DNA of 18,190 nucleotides, from contig SFKY01000084.1 of assembly GCA_004554665.1 (NCBI GenBank), positions 1-18,190 on the forward strand, in the 5' to 3' direction. The position numbers and the translations under genes are program-made. The notes under the pieces are model-generated. The model was not told the origin of the DNA. It saw only the letters and a program-made list of their open reading frames with translations, and searched no databases. Positions 1-8,162 of this stretch are shown here, in pieces. Every line of letters begins with the position of its first letter. Position 1 is the first letter of the stretch. The DNA is from Bacteroidales bacterium (GTDB lineage: Bacteria; Bacteroidota; Bacteroidia; Bacteroidales; Bacteroidaceae).

Positions 1-2
1 AC

Positions 3-662
3 ACAACAGCTATCCAGATTCCTGAGACGGTGGAATTTGCTGCCGGAGAAGCTCAGGCAACTGTAAACGTGGGTATCAAAGGCTTATATGCCCAGAAAAT
101 ATACCGTTTCACATTGGCGGTCGATGAGGCTTATGCCGACCATTACACCCAAGTGAATGGTGCCACACAGTATACTGCAAGCGTGATGGTGGCGCAATGG
201 GAATTGTTTAAGAAGAATGCGCAGTTCTTTTATGATGGCGTATCAGTAGCAACACCCGTTTATTACTCTGACATCTATAAATTGTCGGGAGTCAACAAGT
301 TCTATATCAAGAATTTCATGGGGTCTGGCAATGATATGTACTTCACGGTAGGCGGCAACTATGATGAGAATAATCTCTCAAGCAGCAACGGAGAGCTGCT
401 GCCTATAGCGGGGGATGGCATTGTGGTAGACAACTATCCAGACGAGGGCTATAAATATTATGAGATTACTGCGGCCAATGGCGATGAGTATTGGGAGACA
501 AATGGTTTCTATACTTATTATTTTGGCTGGTATGGAGGTCCAAACTATAGCACGTGGTCGTATATAGACTTCACGTACAAATACATCTATCTGAGCGGTT
601 ATCTTGAGGCTTATGGCAGCGACAGCATCCAGTCATGGTGTACACTCTATGGCGTATGGTAA
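3..662 (+). CDS. C-terminal part of a secreted/surface protein, family not recognised (5' truncated)
   Basis: The reading frame is already open at base 3 and ends at TAA 660-662, so the true start lies upstream of the window. A GTG at 30 opens the longest complete-looking ORF, but it sits inside a beta-strand-like stretch (AIQIPETVEFAAGEAQATV) and is unlikely to be the start. This first part, followed by a segment ending in FTLAVDEAYA, resembles a Calx-beta or Ig-like strand arrangement common in Bacteroidota surface lipoproteins. The rest is very rich in Tyr, Trp, Gly and Asn, with no catalytic motif I can name and no transmembrane segment. A signal peptide or lipobox, if present, would be upstream. 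I see no recognisable C-terminal sorting domain. The function is unknown; a surface lipoprotein is the most likely type. Confidence 0.7.
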   Translation, partial: TTAIQIPETVEFAAGEAQATVNVGIKGLYAQKIYRFTLAVDEAYADHYTQVNGATQYTASVMVAQWELFKKNAQFFYDGVSVATPVYYSDIYKLSGVNKFYIKNFMGSGNDMYFTVGGNYDENNLSSSNGELLPIAGDGIVVDNYPDEGYKYYEITAANGDEYWETNGFYTYYFGWYGGPNYSTWSYIDFTYKYIYLSGYLEAYGSDSIQSWCTLYGVW

Positions 663-688
663 AAGCGATGGTATGGTAAAACTTGTAG

Positions 689-707
689 CCCGCTTTTCAT
701 AGGCGGG
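689..707. terminator. Small hairpin after the first gene
   Basis: The arms CCCGC (689-693) and GCGGG (703-707) enclose a 9-nt loop, 26 nt after the stop at 662. No clear T-run follows. It probably acts with the larger hairpin at 722-757. Confidence 0.35.
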
Positions 708-721
708 TGACACAATATGAT

Positions 722-757
722 AAGCGTGGGCATCCCTGTTTAGGGGTGTCCACGCTT
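722..757. terminator. Probable bidirectional terminator between convergent genes
   Basis: The segments 722-736 and 743-757 form a 15-bp stem with two G-U wobbles around a 6-nt loop. It lies between two genes that point at each other (stops at 662 on + and 788 on -). The T-tract is short on both strands (TTTAT on +), so the assignment rests on the long stem and the position. Confidence 0.6.
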
Positions 758-787
758 TATGATATAGATAGCGATACGGGCGAAGGT

Positions 788-2446
788 CTACTGGTAGAGG
801 TATCGCTTGATGCTCTTCTTGGGGGTCTTCTCAAACTCCTGCTGCTGCAGCTCTATGGCCGAGAGGCGGCTGTAGGGCGGCGCGGCGGTATTGAAAGCTT
901 GGCGGTTTTGCTCCATGAGGTCCTGCAGCTCGGCGGTGCCCAGTCCCATGGCCTTGGCCTCTTCGTAGTCGGGGTAGACGAGGGCCACGAGCTTGTCGCC
1001 CCGCTGCACCACCACGCTCTCTGCCACCATGGGGAGCGAGGAGAGCTGGTCCTCAAGCTCCTCGGGATAGATGTTCTGGCCGTTGGAGCCGAGGAGCATG
1101 TTCTTGATGCGGCCACGGATGAAGACGTTGCCCTCGGCATCCATGGTGCCAAGGTCGCCGGTGTGGTACCATCCGTCGGCATCGAGGACGGCGGCGGTGG
1201 CTTCAGGATTCTTGTAGTAGCCGAGCATGACGTTGGGGCCCCGGGTCACTATCTCGCCGGGTATGGTGGCGGGGTCGTCGCTGAGGATGCGCACCTGTTG
1301 GTGGATGGCGGCACGGCCGCAGCTGCCGGGCACGAAGCTCTGGTAGTCTGCATAGCAGATGATGGGGGCGCACTCGGTGGTGCCGTAGCCCACGGTGTAG
1401 CGGAAGCCTATCTTGTGGAGGAAGGTCTCTACCTCTTGGCTGAAGGCGGCGCCGCCGATGATGACCTCATAGAAGCGGCCTCCGAAGGCTGCTGTGACCT
1501 GCTCGCAGATCTTCTCGTTCACCTTCTTGCTGATGACGGGCATGCCGAGCAGCAGCCGCATCTTGTGATTCTGTATCTTGGGGAAGACGCGCTTGCGGAT
1601 GATCTTCTCAATGACCAGGGGCACGGCGATGATGATGCGCGGGCGTATGTCGGCAAATGCCTGGGAGATGATGGCCGGGCTGGGCATGCGGGTGAGGTAA
1701 TAGATGTGGCAGCCGGCGAGAAACTCGAAGATGAACTCGAAGGCCATGCCGTACATGTGGGCCATGGGGAGGATGCTGATGACGGGGTCACCGGCATGGA
1801 TCTGGGGTCCGAGGACGTGGCGGGCGAAGTCGGCATTGCTCCACATGGCGCGGTAGGGCAGCATCACGCCCTTGGAGTAGCCGGTGGTGCCGCTGGTATA
1901 GTTGATGAGGGCAAGCTCGTCGGGGCTCTGCTCGCGGTAGTAGGCCACATGCTCGCGTCGGAAGTACTTGGGGTACTTGCGGCCGAACATCTCGTTGAGG
2001 TGCTCTCGGGCATAGGTGAGACGGTCGGTGCGCGAGAGCACAAGCGAGTAGTCGGGGATGTAGACGATGCCCTCGAGGGCGGGCATGCGGGTGCCGTCTA
2101 TCTGGGTGGCCACCACGTCGCCGACGAAGAGGAGCTTGGACTCGCTGTGGTTGACGATGTTGTAGATCTGGTCGGGGGTGAACTCGTGCAGGATGGGCAC
2201 GGCCACGGCACCGTAGGTGACGGTGGCGAGAAAGGCGCATGCCCACGCCGAACTGTTGCGGCCGCAGAGGGCTATCTTGTCGCCCTTGGCCACGCCGCTG
2301 CTCTCGAAGAGGATGTGGAGCTTCTCTATCTTGCGGGCCACGTCGTGATACTGCAGGGTGGCTCCTTTGTAGTCGGTGAGTGCATCGAGGTCCCAATGGT
2401 CTTTGATGCTCTGCTCGATGAGCGCGTTGAAACTGGGAATTTCCAT
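788..2446 (-). CDS. AMP-forming long-chain acyl-CoA ligase (paralogue 1)
   Basis: A 552-residue ANL-superfamily enzyme. Such enzymes activate a fatty acid with ATP to an acyl-adenylate and then transfer it to CoA, in the cytoplasm or at the inner membrane. Visible motifs are the phosphate-binding loop YTSGTTGYSKG (183-193), GYGTTE (353-358), HTGD (428-431) and the hinge/adenylate region FIRGRIKNMLLGSNGQN (442-458). The length is typical of the bacterial FadD/ACS range. The C-terminus reads FEKTPKKSIKRYLYQ, so the usual P-x-G-K catalytic lysine of motif A10 has no clean match, and the neighbouring K543, K544 or K547 may serve. It lies 75 nt downstream of a close paralogue, with no obvious promoter between them, so the two are probably co-transcribed. 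The acyl substrate cannot be read from sequence. The long open frame on the opposite strand is a codon-bias shadow. Confidence 0.93.
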   Translation of the reverse strand: MEIPSFNALIEQSIKDHWDLDALTDYKGATLQYHDVARKIEKLHILFESSGVAKGDKIALCGRNSSAWACAFLATVTYGAVAVPILHEFTPDQIYNIVNHSESKLLFVGDVVATQIDGTRMPALEGIVYIPDYSLVLSRTDRLTYAREHLNEMFGRKYPKYFRREHVAYYREQSPDELALINYTSGTTGYSKGVMLPYRAMWSNADFARHVLGPQIHAGDPVISILPMAHMYGMAFEFIFEFLAGCHIYYLTRMPSPAIISQAFADIRPRIIIAVPLVIEKIIRKRVFPKIQNHKMRLLLGMPVISKKVNEKICEQVTAAFGGRFYEVIIGGAAFSQEVETFLHKIGFRYTVGYGTTECAPIICYADYQSFVPGSCGRAAIHQQVRILSDDPATIPGEIVTRGPNVMLGYYKNPEATAAVLDADGWYHTGDLGTMDAEGNVFIRGRIKNMLLGSNGQNIYPEELEDQLSSLPMVAESVVVQRGDKLVALVYPDYEEAKAMGLGTAELQDLMEQNRQAFNTAAPPYSRLSAIELQQQEFEKTPKKSIKRYLYQ

Positions 2447-2453
2447 ACTGTAA

Positions 2454-2481
2454 GATTGAAAGATTAGTGGATTGAAAGATT
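2454..2481. repeat. Two copies of a 12-bp direct repeat (GATTGAAAGATT)
   Basis: GATTGAAAGATT occurs at 2454-2465 and 2470-2481, with a 16-base period, just upstream of the start of the downstream acyl-CoA ligase. It could be a small local duplication or a regulator site. Nothing else in the sequence separates these options. Confidence 0.5.
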
Positions 2482-2521
2482 CGTCGCTATGCTTGTACGC
2501 TGCCTGTCAGGTACCGGCTGC

Positions 2522-4192
2522 TCATGTGGGCAGCTGGTACTTGTAGCGCTTGATGCTCTTCTTGGGGGTCTTCTCAAACTCCTCCTCGCGGATGCGGATG
2601 GCGGAGAGACGGCAGAAGGGGGGCAGGACATCGTTGAGCTCCTGACGGTTTTGCTCCATCACCTGCTCGATGTCCTGGCGGTCGAAGCTCATGGTGCTGG
2701 CCTCGTCGAAGTCGGGGAAGACAAGGCCCACGAGCTTGTCGCCGTGCTGCACCACCAGGCTCTCGGAGACGAGGGCCATGGAGTTGAGCTTGTCTTCTAT
2801 CTCCTCTGGATAGACATTCTGGCCGTTGGAGCCGAGGAGCATGTTCTTGATGCGGCCGCGGATGAAGACATGACCATCGCCGCTCATAGTGGCGAGATCG
2901 CCGGTGTGGAACCAGCCGTCGTCGTCGATGACGGCACGGGTGGCCTCGGGATTCTTGTAGTAGCCGAGCATGACATTGAGTCCGCGGGTGATGATCTCGC
3001 CGGGCACGGTGGAGGGCTCCTCGCTCTGGATGCGCACGTCCATGTGGTCTACGGCGGTGCCGCAGCTGCCGGGCTGGAACTGCCGCCAGTCGCTCATGGT
3101 GATCATGGGGCCGGTCTCGGTGGTGCCGTAGCCTACGGTGATGGGGAACCCTATGGTGGTGAAAAACTCTTCTATCTCGCGGCTGAGGCTGGCGCCGCCC
3201 ACCATGACCTCGTAGACGCGACCGCCGAAGACGCTCTTCACCTGCTCGCAGATGCGCTCCTTGACCTTGGCACCGAGCAGGGGCATGCCCATGAGCAGCC
3301 TTACCTTGCTGGTCTGAAACTCGGGGAATATCTTCTTGCGCACGATCTTCTCCACTATCATGGGCACGGAGCAGATGACGTGGGGACGGATGTTGGCAAA
3401 GGCTTCGGCCACGAGCGTGGGACTGGGCACGCGGGTGAGGAAAGAAATGTGGCTGCCCAGACAGAAGTGGAGGAGAAAATCGTCCATGAGGCCGTACATG
3501 TGGGCCATGGGCAGGAAACTCACCACCCGGGAGTGGGGCGGCAGGTGGCTGCCGATGGTGCGCTGGAGGGTGTCGAAGTTGCTCCACAGCGCGCGGTAGG
3601 GCAGCATCACGCCCTTGGAGAATCCGGTGGTGCCGCTGGTATAGTTGATCATGGCGAGCTCGTCGGGCTGCTGCTCATGATAGTAGTGCACATGCTCGCG
3701 ACGGAAATACTTGGGGTACTTGCGGCCGAAGAGCTCGTTGAGATGGTCGCGGGCGTAGGTGAGGCGCTCGGAGCGCGACTCGACCAACGAGAAGTCGGGC
3801 AGATAGAGCACGCCCTCGAGGGCGGGCATCTGTGACACGTCGAGCATGGTGGCGGCCACATCGCCCACAAAGAGGAGCTTGGCATCGCTATGGTTGACGA
3901 TGTTGTACACTTGGTCGGGGGTAAACTCGTGCTGGATGGGCACGGCCACGGCACCATAGGCCAAGGTGGCCAGAAACGCCACTGCCCAGTGCGAACTGTT
4001 GCGGCCGCAGAGGGCTATCTTGTCGCCCTTTACCACGCCGCTGTTCTCGAAGAGGATATGCAGTTTCTCTATCTTGCGCGCCACGTCATGGTACTGGAGC
4101 GTGGCGCCTTTAAAGTCGGTGAGCGCGTCAAGGTCCCAATTGTCGATGATAGAGCGCTCTATGATTGCGTTAAAACTCGGTATCGAATCCAT
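2522..4192 (-). CDS. AMP-forming long-chain acyl-CoA ligase (paralogue 2)
   Basis: A 556-residue paralogue of the adjacent downstream ligase, collinear over the whole length apart from two small end differences. The two share long identical blocks such as the segment around residues 27-49 and FIRGRIKNMLLGSNGQN. Family motifs are YTSGTTGFSKG (184-194), GYGTTE (354-359), HTGD (429-432) and RGRIKN (445-450). The C-terminal FEKTPKKSIKRYKYQ has the same non-canonical A10 lysine context. The paralogues differ most in residues about 205-265, where many ANL enzymes shape the acyl pocket (ANISFLTRVPSP-type segment here), so different chain-length or substrate preference is a fair inference. It is the first gene of the pair, with a well-formed Bacteroidota promoter 24 nt upstream and a short leader. 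The ATG at 4192 is chosen because paralogue 1 starts at the matching residue. Confidence 0.93.
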   Translation of the reverse strand: MDSIPSFNAIIERSIIDNWDLDALTDFKGATLQYHDVARKIEKLHILFENSGVVKGDKIALCGRNSSHWAVAFLATLAYGAVAVPIQHEFTPDQVYNIVNHSDAKLLFVGDVAATMLDVSQMPALEGVLYLPDFSLVESRSERLTYARDHLNELFGRKYPKYFRREHVHYYHEQQPDELAMINYTSGTTGFSKGVMLPYRALWSNFDTLQRTIGSHLPPHSRVVSFLPMAHMYGLMDDFLLHFCLGSHISFLTRVPSPTLVAEAFANIRPHVICSVPMIVEKIVRKKIFPEFQTSKVRLLMGMPLLGAKVKERICEQVKSVFGGRVYEVMVGGASLSREIEEFFTTIGFPITVGYGTTETGPMITMSDWRQFQPGSCGTAVDHMDVRIQSEEPSTVPGEIITRGLNVMLGYYKNPEATRAVIDDDGWFHTGDLATMSGDGHVFIRGRIKNMLLGSNGQNVYPEEIEDKLNSMALVSESLVVQHGDKLVGLVFPDFDEASTMSFDRQDIEQVMEQNRQELNDVLPPFCRLSAIRIREEEFEKTPKKSIKRYKYQLPT

Positions 4193-4215
4193 TGCACATT
4201 GTTCAAAATTCTGTG

Positions 4216-4246
4216 CAAAGGTAATATCTTATCTGCACAAATCAAA
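4216..4246 (-). promoter_or_regulatory. Bacteroidota-type promoter of the acyl-CoA ligase pair
   Basis: Read on the minus strand, TTTG (4243-4246), 19 nt, then TACCTTTG (4216-4223). This matches the -33 TTTG / -7 TAnnTTTG consensus and spacing exactly. The predicted transcript start is near 4209, giving a leader of about 17 nt before the ATG at 4192. Confidence 0.75.
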
Positions 4247-4313
4247 ATTAATTGTGCAATATTTTACATTTTGCCTGCATATTCTGCATTTTTGCCCACT
4301 TGCGAAGCTTTTT

Positions 4314-5561
4314 TCACTCGTATCGCATGCTCTTGGCAGGATGAATGTGCGACACCAGATAACTGGGGGCTATGAGCACGAAAACACTCACTATCAGGGT
4401 GACCACATTGAGCAGCACGCACACGGGGATGCTAATCTCCACAGGGGCGGTGTCTACATAGTAGGTGGTGGGGTCGAGCCTCACGAATCCCGTGTAGCGC
4501 TGCAGGAGCAGCAACCCGAGGCCTATGAGGTCGCCGATGAGCAGGCCGCGCCCGATGATAAACACCGAGAACCAGAGAAACACGCGGCGCACGGTGCGGT
4601 TGGGGGCACCAAGGGCCTTGAGCACGCCGATCATGGTGGTGCGCTCGAGGATGATGATGAGCAGCCCCGACACCATCGTCACGCCGGCCACGGCCACCAT
4701 GAGCGCCAGGATGATCCACACGTTGAGGTCGAGCAAGTCGAGCCAATGGAAGATTTGCGGATTCACCTCCTGGATGGTCTTGGAGGAGTAAGTCTCGCCA
4801 TACTTGTCGAGCGTACGGTTCACCTTGTCTATGAATAGGGCCTCTGTCTCGTCCAGCTTGTCGAAGTCGCACACGGTGACCTCAGCCCCCGATGTCTGAT
4901 CGGGCTCCCATCCGTTGAGCCGCACGGCGGTATAGAGGTCGGCGAAGCACACGGTCTTGTCGTATTGGGCAAGATTGGTCTGGTACACGCCCTGGATGGT
5001 AAACTTGCGGGCACGCACGCCCTGTCCGTCGATGAAATAGGCATACACGCGGTCACCACACCGCAACTGCAGCACGTCGGCCATGGTCTGCGAGATGAGG
5101 ATGCGGTTGCCCGATGTGCTGTCGGAGAAATGGGGGATGCTGCCTGCCACCAGATGCTGGTGGATGAAGGTGGTGTCGTACTCGGGTCCCACGCCCTTGA
5201 AGGCCACACCCAGAAAGTCGTGGTCGGTCTTGAGGATGCCCTGCTTCACGGCAAACCGCTGCACGTGGCGCACGCCCTCGATGCCGCGCAAGACGCGCAT
5301 CATCGAGTCGCCCATCTGGATGGGGTACTGCTCCTGCGCCTGCAGGGTCATGAAGTCGCCCACCTGGATGTGGCTGCCGAAACCTATCACCTTCTCGCGG
5401 ATGGTGTGCTTGAAGCCGAAGACCACGCTCACCGAGATGAGCATCACGGCCAGTCCGATGGCCACTCCGGCGATGGCTATCCTCACGGCCGGTCTGGACA
5501 CCTTGAGACGCTCGTCGCTGTCGGCATAGATGCGTCGTGCGATATACAGGGGCAGGTTCAT
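4314..5561 (-). CDS. FtsX-family ABC transporter permease, LolC/LolE-like
   Basis: A 415-residue inner-membrane protein with the four-helix MacB/LolC/FtsX layout. There is one helix near the N-terminus (about 27-50, after LKVSRPAVRIAIAGVAIG), a long periplasmic domain (about 51-270), then three helices (about 277-305, 325-352 and 377-402). The ILERTTMIGVLKALGAPNRTV segment after the second helix is the family's conserved cytoplasmic coupling region. Known family members extract lipoproteins from the inner membrane (LolCDE) or drive other mechanotransmission pumps, and they need a separate ATPase. No ATPase gene lies in this window, so the partner must be encoded elsewhere. Its start lies 5 nt after the stop of the upstream aminotransferase, which indicates one operon. 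A role in lipoprotein release fits a lipoprotein-rich Bacteroidota cell but is inferred from family only. Confidence 0.85.
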   Translation of the reverse strand: MNLPLYIARRIYADSDERLKVSRPAVRIAIAGVAIGLAVMLISVSVVFGFKHTIREKVIGFGSHIQVGDFMTLQAQEQYPIQMGDSMMRVLRGIEGVRHVQRFAVKQGILKTDHDFLGVAFKGVGPEYDTTFIHQHLVAGSIPHFSDSTSGNRILISQTMADVLQLRCGDRVYAYFIDGQGVRARKFTIQGVYQTNLAQYDKTVCFADLYTAVRLNGWEPDQTSGAEVTVCDFDKLDETEALFIDKVNRTLDKYGETYSSKTIQEVNPQIFHWLDLLDLNVWIILALMVAVAGVTMVSGLLIIILERTTMIGVLKALGAPNRTVRRVFLWFSVFIIGRGLLIGDLIGLGLLLLQRYTGFVRLDPTTYYVDTAPVEISIPVCVLLNVVTLIVSVFVLIAPSYLVSHIHPAKSMRYE

Positions 5562-5566
5562 AAGGC

Positions 5567-6772
5567 TCAGTCCTCCTCTACCCTGCCGGGATAAGCCTCG
5601 AGCGCCTTGCGGAGCACCACGAGGGCACGTTCGAGATCGCTCTTCTTGAGCACATAGGCGATACGCACCTGATTGCGCCCGGCACCCGGTGTGGTGTAGA
5701 ATCCGGCTGCCGGAGCCATCATCACCGTCTCTCCCTCGTAGTCAAACTCCTCCAGACACCAGCGGCAGAAGCGCTCGCTGTCGTCTACGGGCAGTTTGGC
5801 CACGGTATAGAAGGCTCCCATGGGGATGGGCGAATACACGCCTGGTATGCGGTTGAGCCCGTCGATGAGGCACTTGCGGCGCTCCACGTACTCGTCGTAC
5901 ACATCGCGGTAGTACTCGTCGGGGGCATCGAGCGATGCCTCGGCCACTATCTGCCCGATGAGGGGCGGCGAGAGGCGGGCTTGGCAGAATTTCATCACCG
6001 CCTGCCGCACCTGCGCATTATGGGTGACGAGGGCTCCGATGCGTATACCGCACTCGCTGTAGCGCTTCGACACCGAGTCGATGAGGATGGTGTTTTGCTC
6101 AATGCCCTCCAGGTGCATGGCGCTGATATAGGGCGAGCCAGTGTAGATGTACTCGCGGTACACCTCGTCGGAGAAGAGGTAGAGGTCGTACTTCTTCACC
6201 AAGTCGCGTATCTGGTGCATCTCCCTCCGGGTATAGAGATAGCCCGTGGGGTTGTTGGGATTGCAGATGAGGATGGCGCGGGTGCGCTCGTTGATGAGCT
6301 CCTCGAAGCGCTCCACCCGCGGCAGGGCAAATCCCTCCTCGATGGTGGTGGCGATGGTGCGTATGGTGGCGCCGGCCGACACGGCAAAGGCCATGTAGTT
6401 GGCATAGGCGGGCTCCGGGATGATGATCTCGTCGCCGGGATTGAGAGTGCTCATAAACGCAAAGAGCACCGCCTCGGATCCTCCCGAGGTGATGATGATG
6501 TCGTCGGCGGTCACATCGATGCCGTATTTGGCATAGTAGCCCACCAGCTTCTGGCGATAGCTCAGATACCCCTGCGAGGGCGAATACTCAAGTACCTGAC
6601 GATCAATGGTCTTCAATGCGTCGAGCGCACACTGCGGAGTGGGAAGGTCGGGCTGGCCTATGTTGAGATGGTACACCTTGGTGCCCCGCTCCTTGGCGGC
6701 CTGTGCCAGCGGAGCCAGTTTCCTGATGGGCGACTCCGGCATCTCCAGTCCGCGTATTGATATCTCTGGCAT
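5567..6772 (-). CDS. PLP-dependent class I/II aminotransferase
   Basis: A 401-residue fold-type I aminotransferase of the AspC/PatA type. It should move an amino group between an amino acid and a 2-oxo acid in the cytoplasm. Recognisable residues are the NPNNPTG block (171-177, Asn174 contacting PLP), Asp202 and Tyr205 in SDEVYREYIY, the Schiff-base Lys236 in SVSKRYSECGIRIG, and Arg370 in NQVRIAY for the substrate carboxylate. The length is normal for the family. The amino-acid substrate is not clear; aspartate or an aromatic/branched residue are all possible. It is the first gene of a minus-strand operon with the FtsX-like permease. Its start lies 25 nt from a perfect -7 element (TAACTTTG, 6798-6805). 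Confidence 0.92.
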   Translation of the reverse strand: MPEISIRGLEMPESPIRKLAPLAQAAKERGTKVYHLNIGQPDLPTPQCALDALKTIDRQVLEYSPSQGYLSYRQKLVGYYAKYGIDVTADDIIITSGGSEAVLFAFMSTLNPGDEIIIPEPAYANYMAFAVSAGATIRTIATTIEEGFALPRVERFEELINERTRAILICNPNNPTGYLYTRREMHQIRDLVKKYDLYLFSDEVYREYIYTGSPYISAMHLEGIEQNTILIDSVSKRYSECGIRIGALVTHNAQVRQAVMKFCQARLSPPLIGQIVAEASLDAPDEYYRDVYDEYVERRKCLIDGLNRIPGVYSPIPMGAFYTVAKLPVDDSERFCRWCLEEFDYEGETVMMAPAAGFYTTPGAGRNQVRIAYVLKKSDLERALVVLRKALEAYPGRVEED

Positions 6773-6797
6773 AATCTTATTTTCGCTTTAAACGCTG

Positions 6798-6805
6798 CAA
6801 AGTTA
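6798..6805 (-). promoter_or_regulatory. -7 element of the aminotransferase operon promoter
   Basis: The minus strand reads TAACTTTGCA, an exact TAnnTTTG match, 25 nt upstream of the ATG at 6772. No good TTTG lies at the -33 spacing, so only the -7 box is supported. It lies inside the left arm of the inverted repeat 6796-6860. Confidence 0.6.
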
Positions 6806-6850
6806 GTTATTTTTTTCAGATATATGCAGCGATTCATCATAAAAAATAAG

Positions 6851-6858
6851 TAACTTTG
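6851..6858 (+). promoter_or_regulatory. -7 element of the DUF4494-yggS promoter
   Basis: TAACTTTG is an exact TAnnTTTG match facing right. The expected transcript start is near 6865, about 53 nt before the ATG at 6918. No clear -33 TTTG is present at the usual spacing. Confidence 0.6.
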
Positions 6859-6917
6859 CACCACCAAGCAGAAAACAGATACACCATATTTAATATATAT
6901 ACAAAGAACGACAGACA

Positions 6918-7412
6918 ATGAGAAGTAGAACATCCAACTGGTTTGAGACCACCATCCGATACGACAAGACGATGGAAGACGGTATGCAGAAGAAGGTTAG
7001 CGAGCTCTATGTGGTCGACGCGCTCAGTTTCGGCGAGGCCGAGGAAGCCATCACCCGCGAGATGTCGGCCTATATCAGCGGCGAGTTTGATGTCAAGAAC
7101 ATCAACCCTGCCGCCTACGGCGAGGTCTTCTTCAGCGACAATGCCAACGACGACCGCTGGTACAAGACCAAACTGCAATTCATCACCATAGACGAGAAGA
7201 CCGAGAAGGAGAAGCGCTCCAGCGTGAGCTACCTGGTACAGGCGGCCACCATCAACGCTGCCATCAAGAACATCGACGAGGTGATGGGCGGCACCATGAT
7301 CGACTATGTCATCGCCAACATCTGCGAGACCCGCATCATGGACGTCTTCGAGCACCGTGCGGCCACCAAGCCCGAGGCCAACGACAAGCCTGAATACGAG
7401 GAGGGACAGTAA
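6918..7412 (+). CDS. DUF4494 domain-containing protein
   Basis: A 164-residue soluble protein that I recognise as the Bacteroidota DUF4494 family from its overall pattern. It opens WFETTIRYDKTMEDGMQKKV, then has DALSFGEAEEAI, the FFSD...DRWYKTKLQFI block, and ends with DYVIANICETRIMDVFEH. The charged C-terminal tail after about residue 145 is low in complexity. There is no signal peptide or membrane segment, so it is cytoplasmic. The molecular function of the family is not known to me. The stop codon TAA overlaps the ATG of yggS by one base (TAATG), so translation is likely coupled and the pair may act together. It follows the right half of the divergent promoter. Confidence 0.9.
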   Translation: MRSRTSNWFETTIRYDKTMEDGMQKKVSELYVVDALSFGEAEEAITREMSAYISGEFDVKNINPAAYGEVFFSDNANDDRWYKTKLQFITIDEKTEKEKRSSVSYLVQAATINAAIKNIDEVMGGTMIDYVIANICETRIMDVFEHRAATKPEANDKPEYEEGQ

Positions 7413-8086
7413 TGACGGACATTGCAACAAATCTGCGCGAGGTGAAGGCCCAGTTGCCTGAGGGCGTGCGATTGATTGCCGTCAGCAAATACCACCCTGC
7501 CGCCAGCATCCAGGCTGCCTACAATGCCGGGCAGCGCTGCTTCGGCGAGAGCCATGCCCAGGAACTGGACCGCAAGGCCGCCCTGCTGCCCCGCGACATC
7601 GAGTGGCACTTCATAGGGCACCTGCAGACCAACAAAGTGAAGTACATCGCCCCGTATATCGCCATGATCCAGTCGGTGGACTCGCTGCGGCTGATGCACG
7701 AGATCGACAAGCAGGCGGCCAAGTGCGGACGTGTCATCGACATACTGCTCGAACTGCACATCGCCCAAGAGGCCACCAAGTACGGTTTCACGCCCTCAGC
7801 CTGCCGCGAGATGCTCGCCGCCGGCGAGTGGCGCGCCATGAGCCATGTTCGCATCTGCGGTGTGATGATGATGGCCTCTAATGTGGACGACGAGGAGGCC
7901 ATTGCCCGTGAGTTTGATGCCGCCCGTGCCTGCTTCGAGGGTCTCAGGCACGACTTCTTTGCCGACAGCCCCTCGTTTTGCCATTGCTCATGGGGCATGA
8001 GCCACGACTTCCCCATCGCCGTACGCCACGGCTCGACGATGGTGAGAGTGGGCACCACCATTTTCGGCGAAAGGGAATATCGCTAA
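7412..8086 (+). CDS. yggS: YggS/PLPBP family pyridoxal phosphate homeostasis protein
   Basis: A 224-residue member of the PLP-binding YggS/PROSC family (fold-type III, alanine-racemase-like barrel). The PLP lysine is Lys26 in LIAVSKYHP. Other family marks are FGESHAQEL (44-52), WHFIGHLQTNK (65-75), QSVDS near 87-91, and the C-terminal phosphate-binding region SWGMSHDFPIAVRHGSTMVRVGTTIFGER. The usual SMGMS(x)D motif reads SWGMSHD here. These proteins have no known enzymatic turnover; they buffer free PLP and influence amino- and keto-acid balance. The start at 7412 is fixed by the one-base overlap with the DUF4494 stop and the close match of the N-terminus to the family. Confidence 0.93.
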   Translation: MTDIATNLREVKAQLPEGVRLIAVSKYHPAASIQAAYNAGQRCFGESHAQELDRKAALLPRDIEWHFIGHLQTNKVKYIAPYIAMIQSVDSLRLMHEIDKQAAKCGRVIDILLELHIAQEATKYGFTPSACREMLAAGEWRAMSHVRICGVMMMASNVDDEEAIAREFDAARACFEGLRHDFFADSPSFCHCSWGMSHDFPIAVRHGSTMVRVGTTIFGEREYR

Positions 8087-8099
8087 AGGCGATTCGCCT
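8087..8099. terminator. Short hairpin directly after the yggS stop
   Basis: AGGCG and CGCCT flank ATT immediately after the TAA at 8084-8086. The stem is GC-rich but only 5 bp and is followed by a C-run rather than T's, so termination activity is uncertain. Confidence 0.3.
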
Positions 8100-8162
8100 C
8101 CCCCTTACGCCTGACCCCTCCCCCCCTTTAGTTCTTGCCAGCTTAGCAAGGAAAATAAGCCA

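Larger units (their letters stand above)
6796..6860. repeat. Inverted repeat across a divergent promoter region
   Basis: The arms 6796-6815 and 6841-6860 are reverse complements at 19 of 20 positions (mismatch at 6806/6850), separated by 25 nt. Each arm carries one outward-facing TAACTTTG box and an inner T- or A-rich run, so the two divergent promoters are near mirror images. Confidence 0.75.

Noticed and set aside
30..32. GTG at 30 as the start of the first gene
   Set aside because: The frame is open to the window edge and the residues before it (TTAIQIPET) continue the same strand-like pattern, so the gene most likely begins upstream.
707..2467. A 586-codon open frame on the plus strand opposite the first acyl-CoA ligase, and a similar one at 2489-3835
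   Set aside because: Their products are Gly/Leu/His/Ala/Val/Asp-rich with no recognisable domain and mirror the codon bias of the minus-strand ligases, whose motifs are unmistakable. Both paralogues give the same type of shadow.
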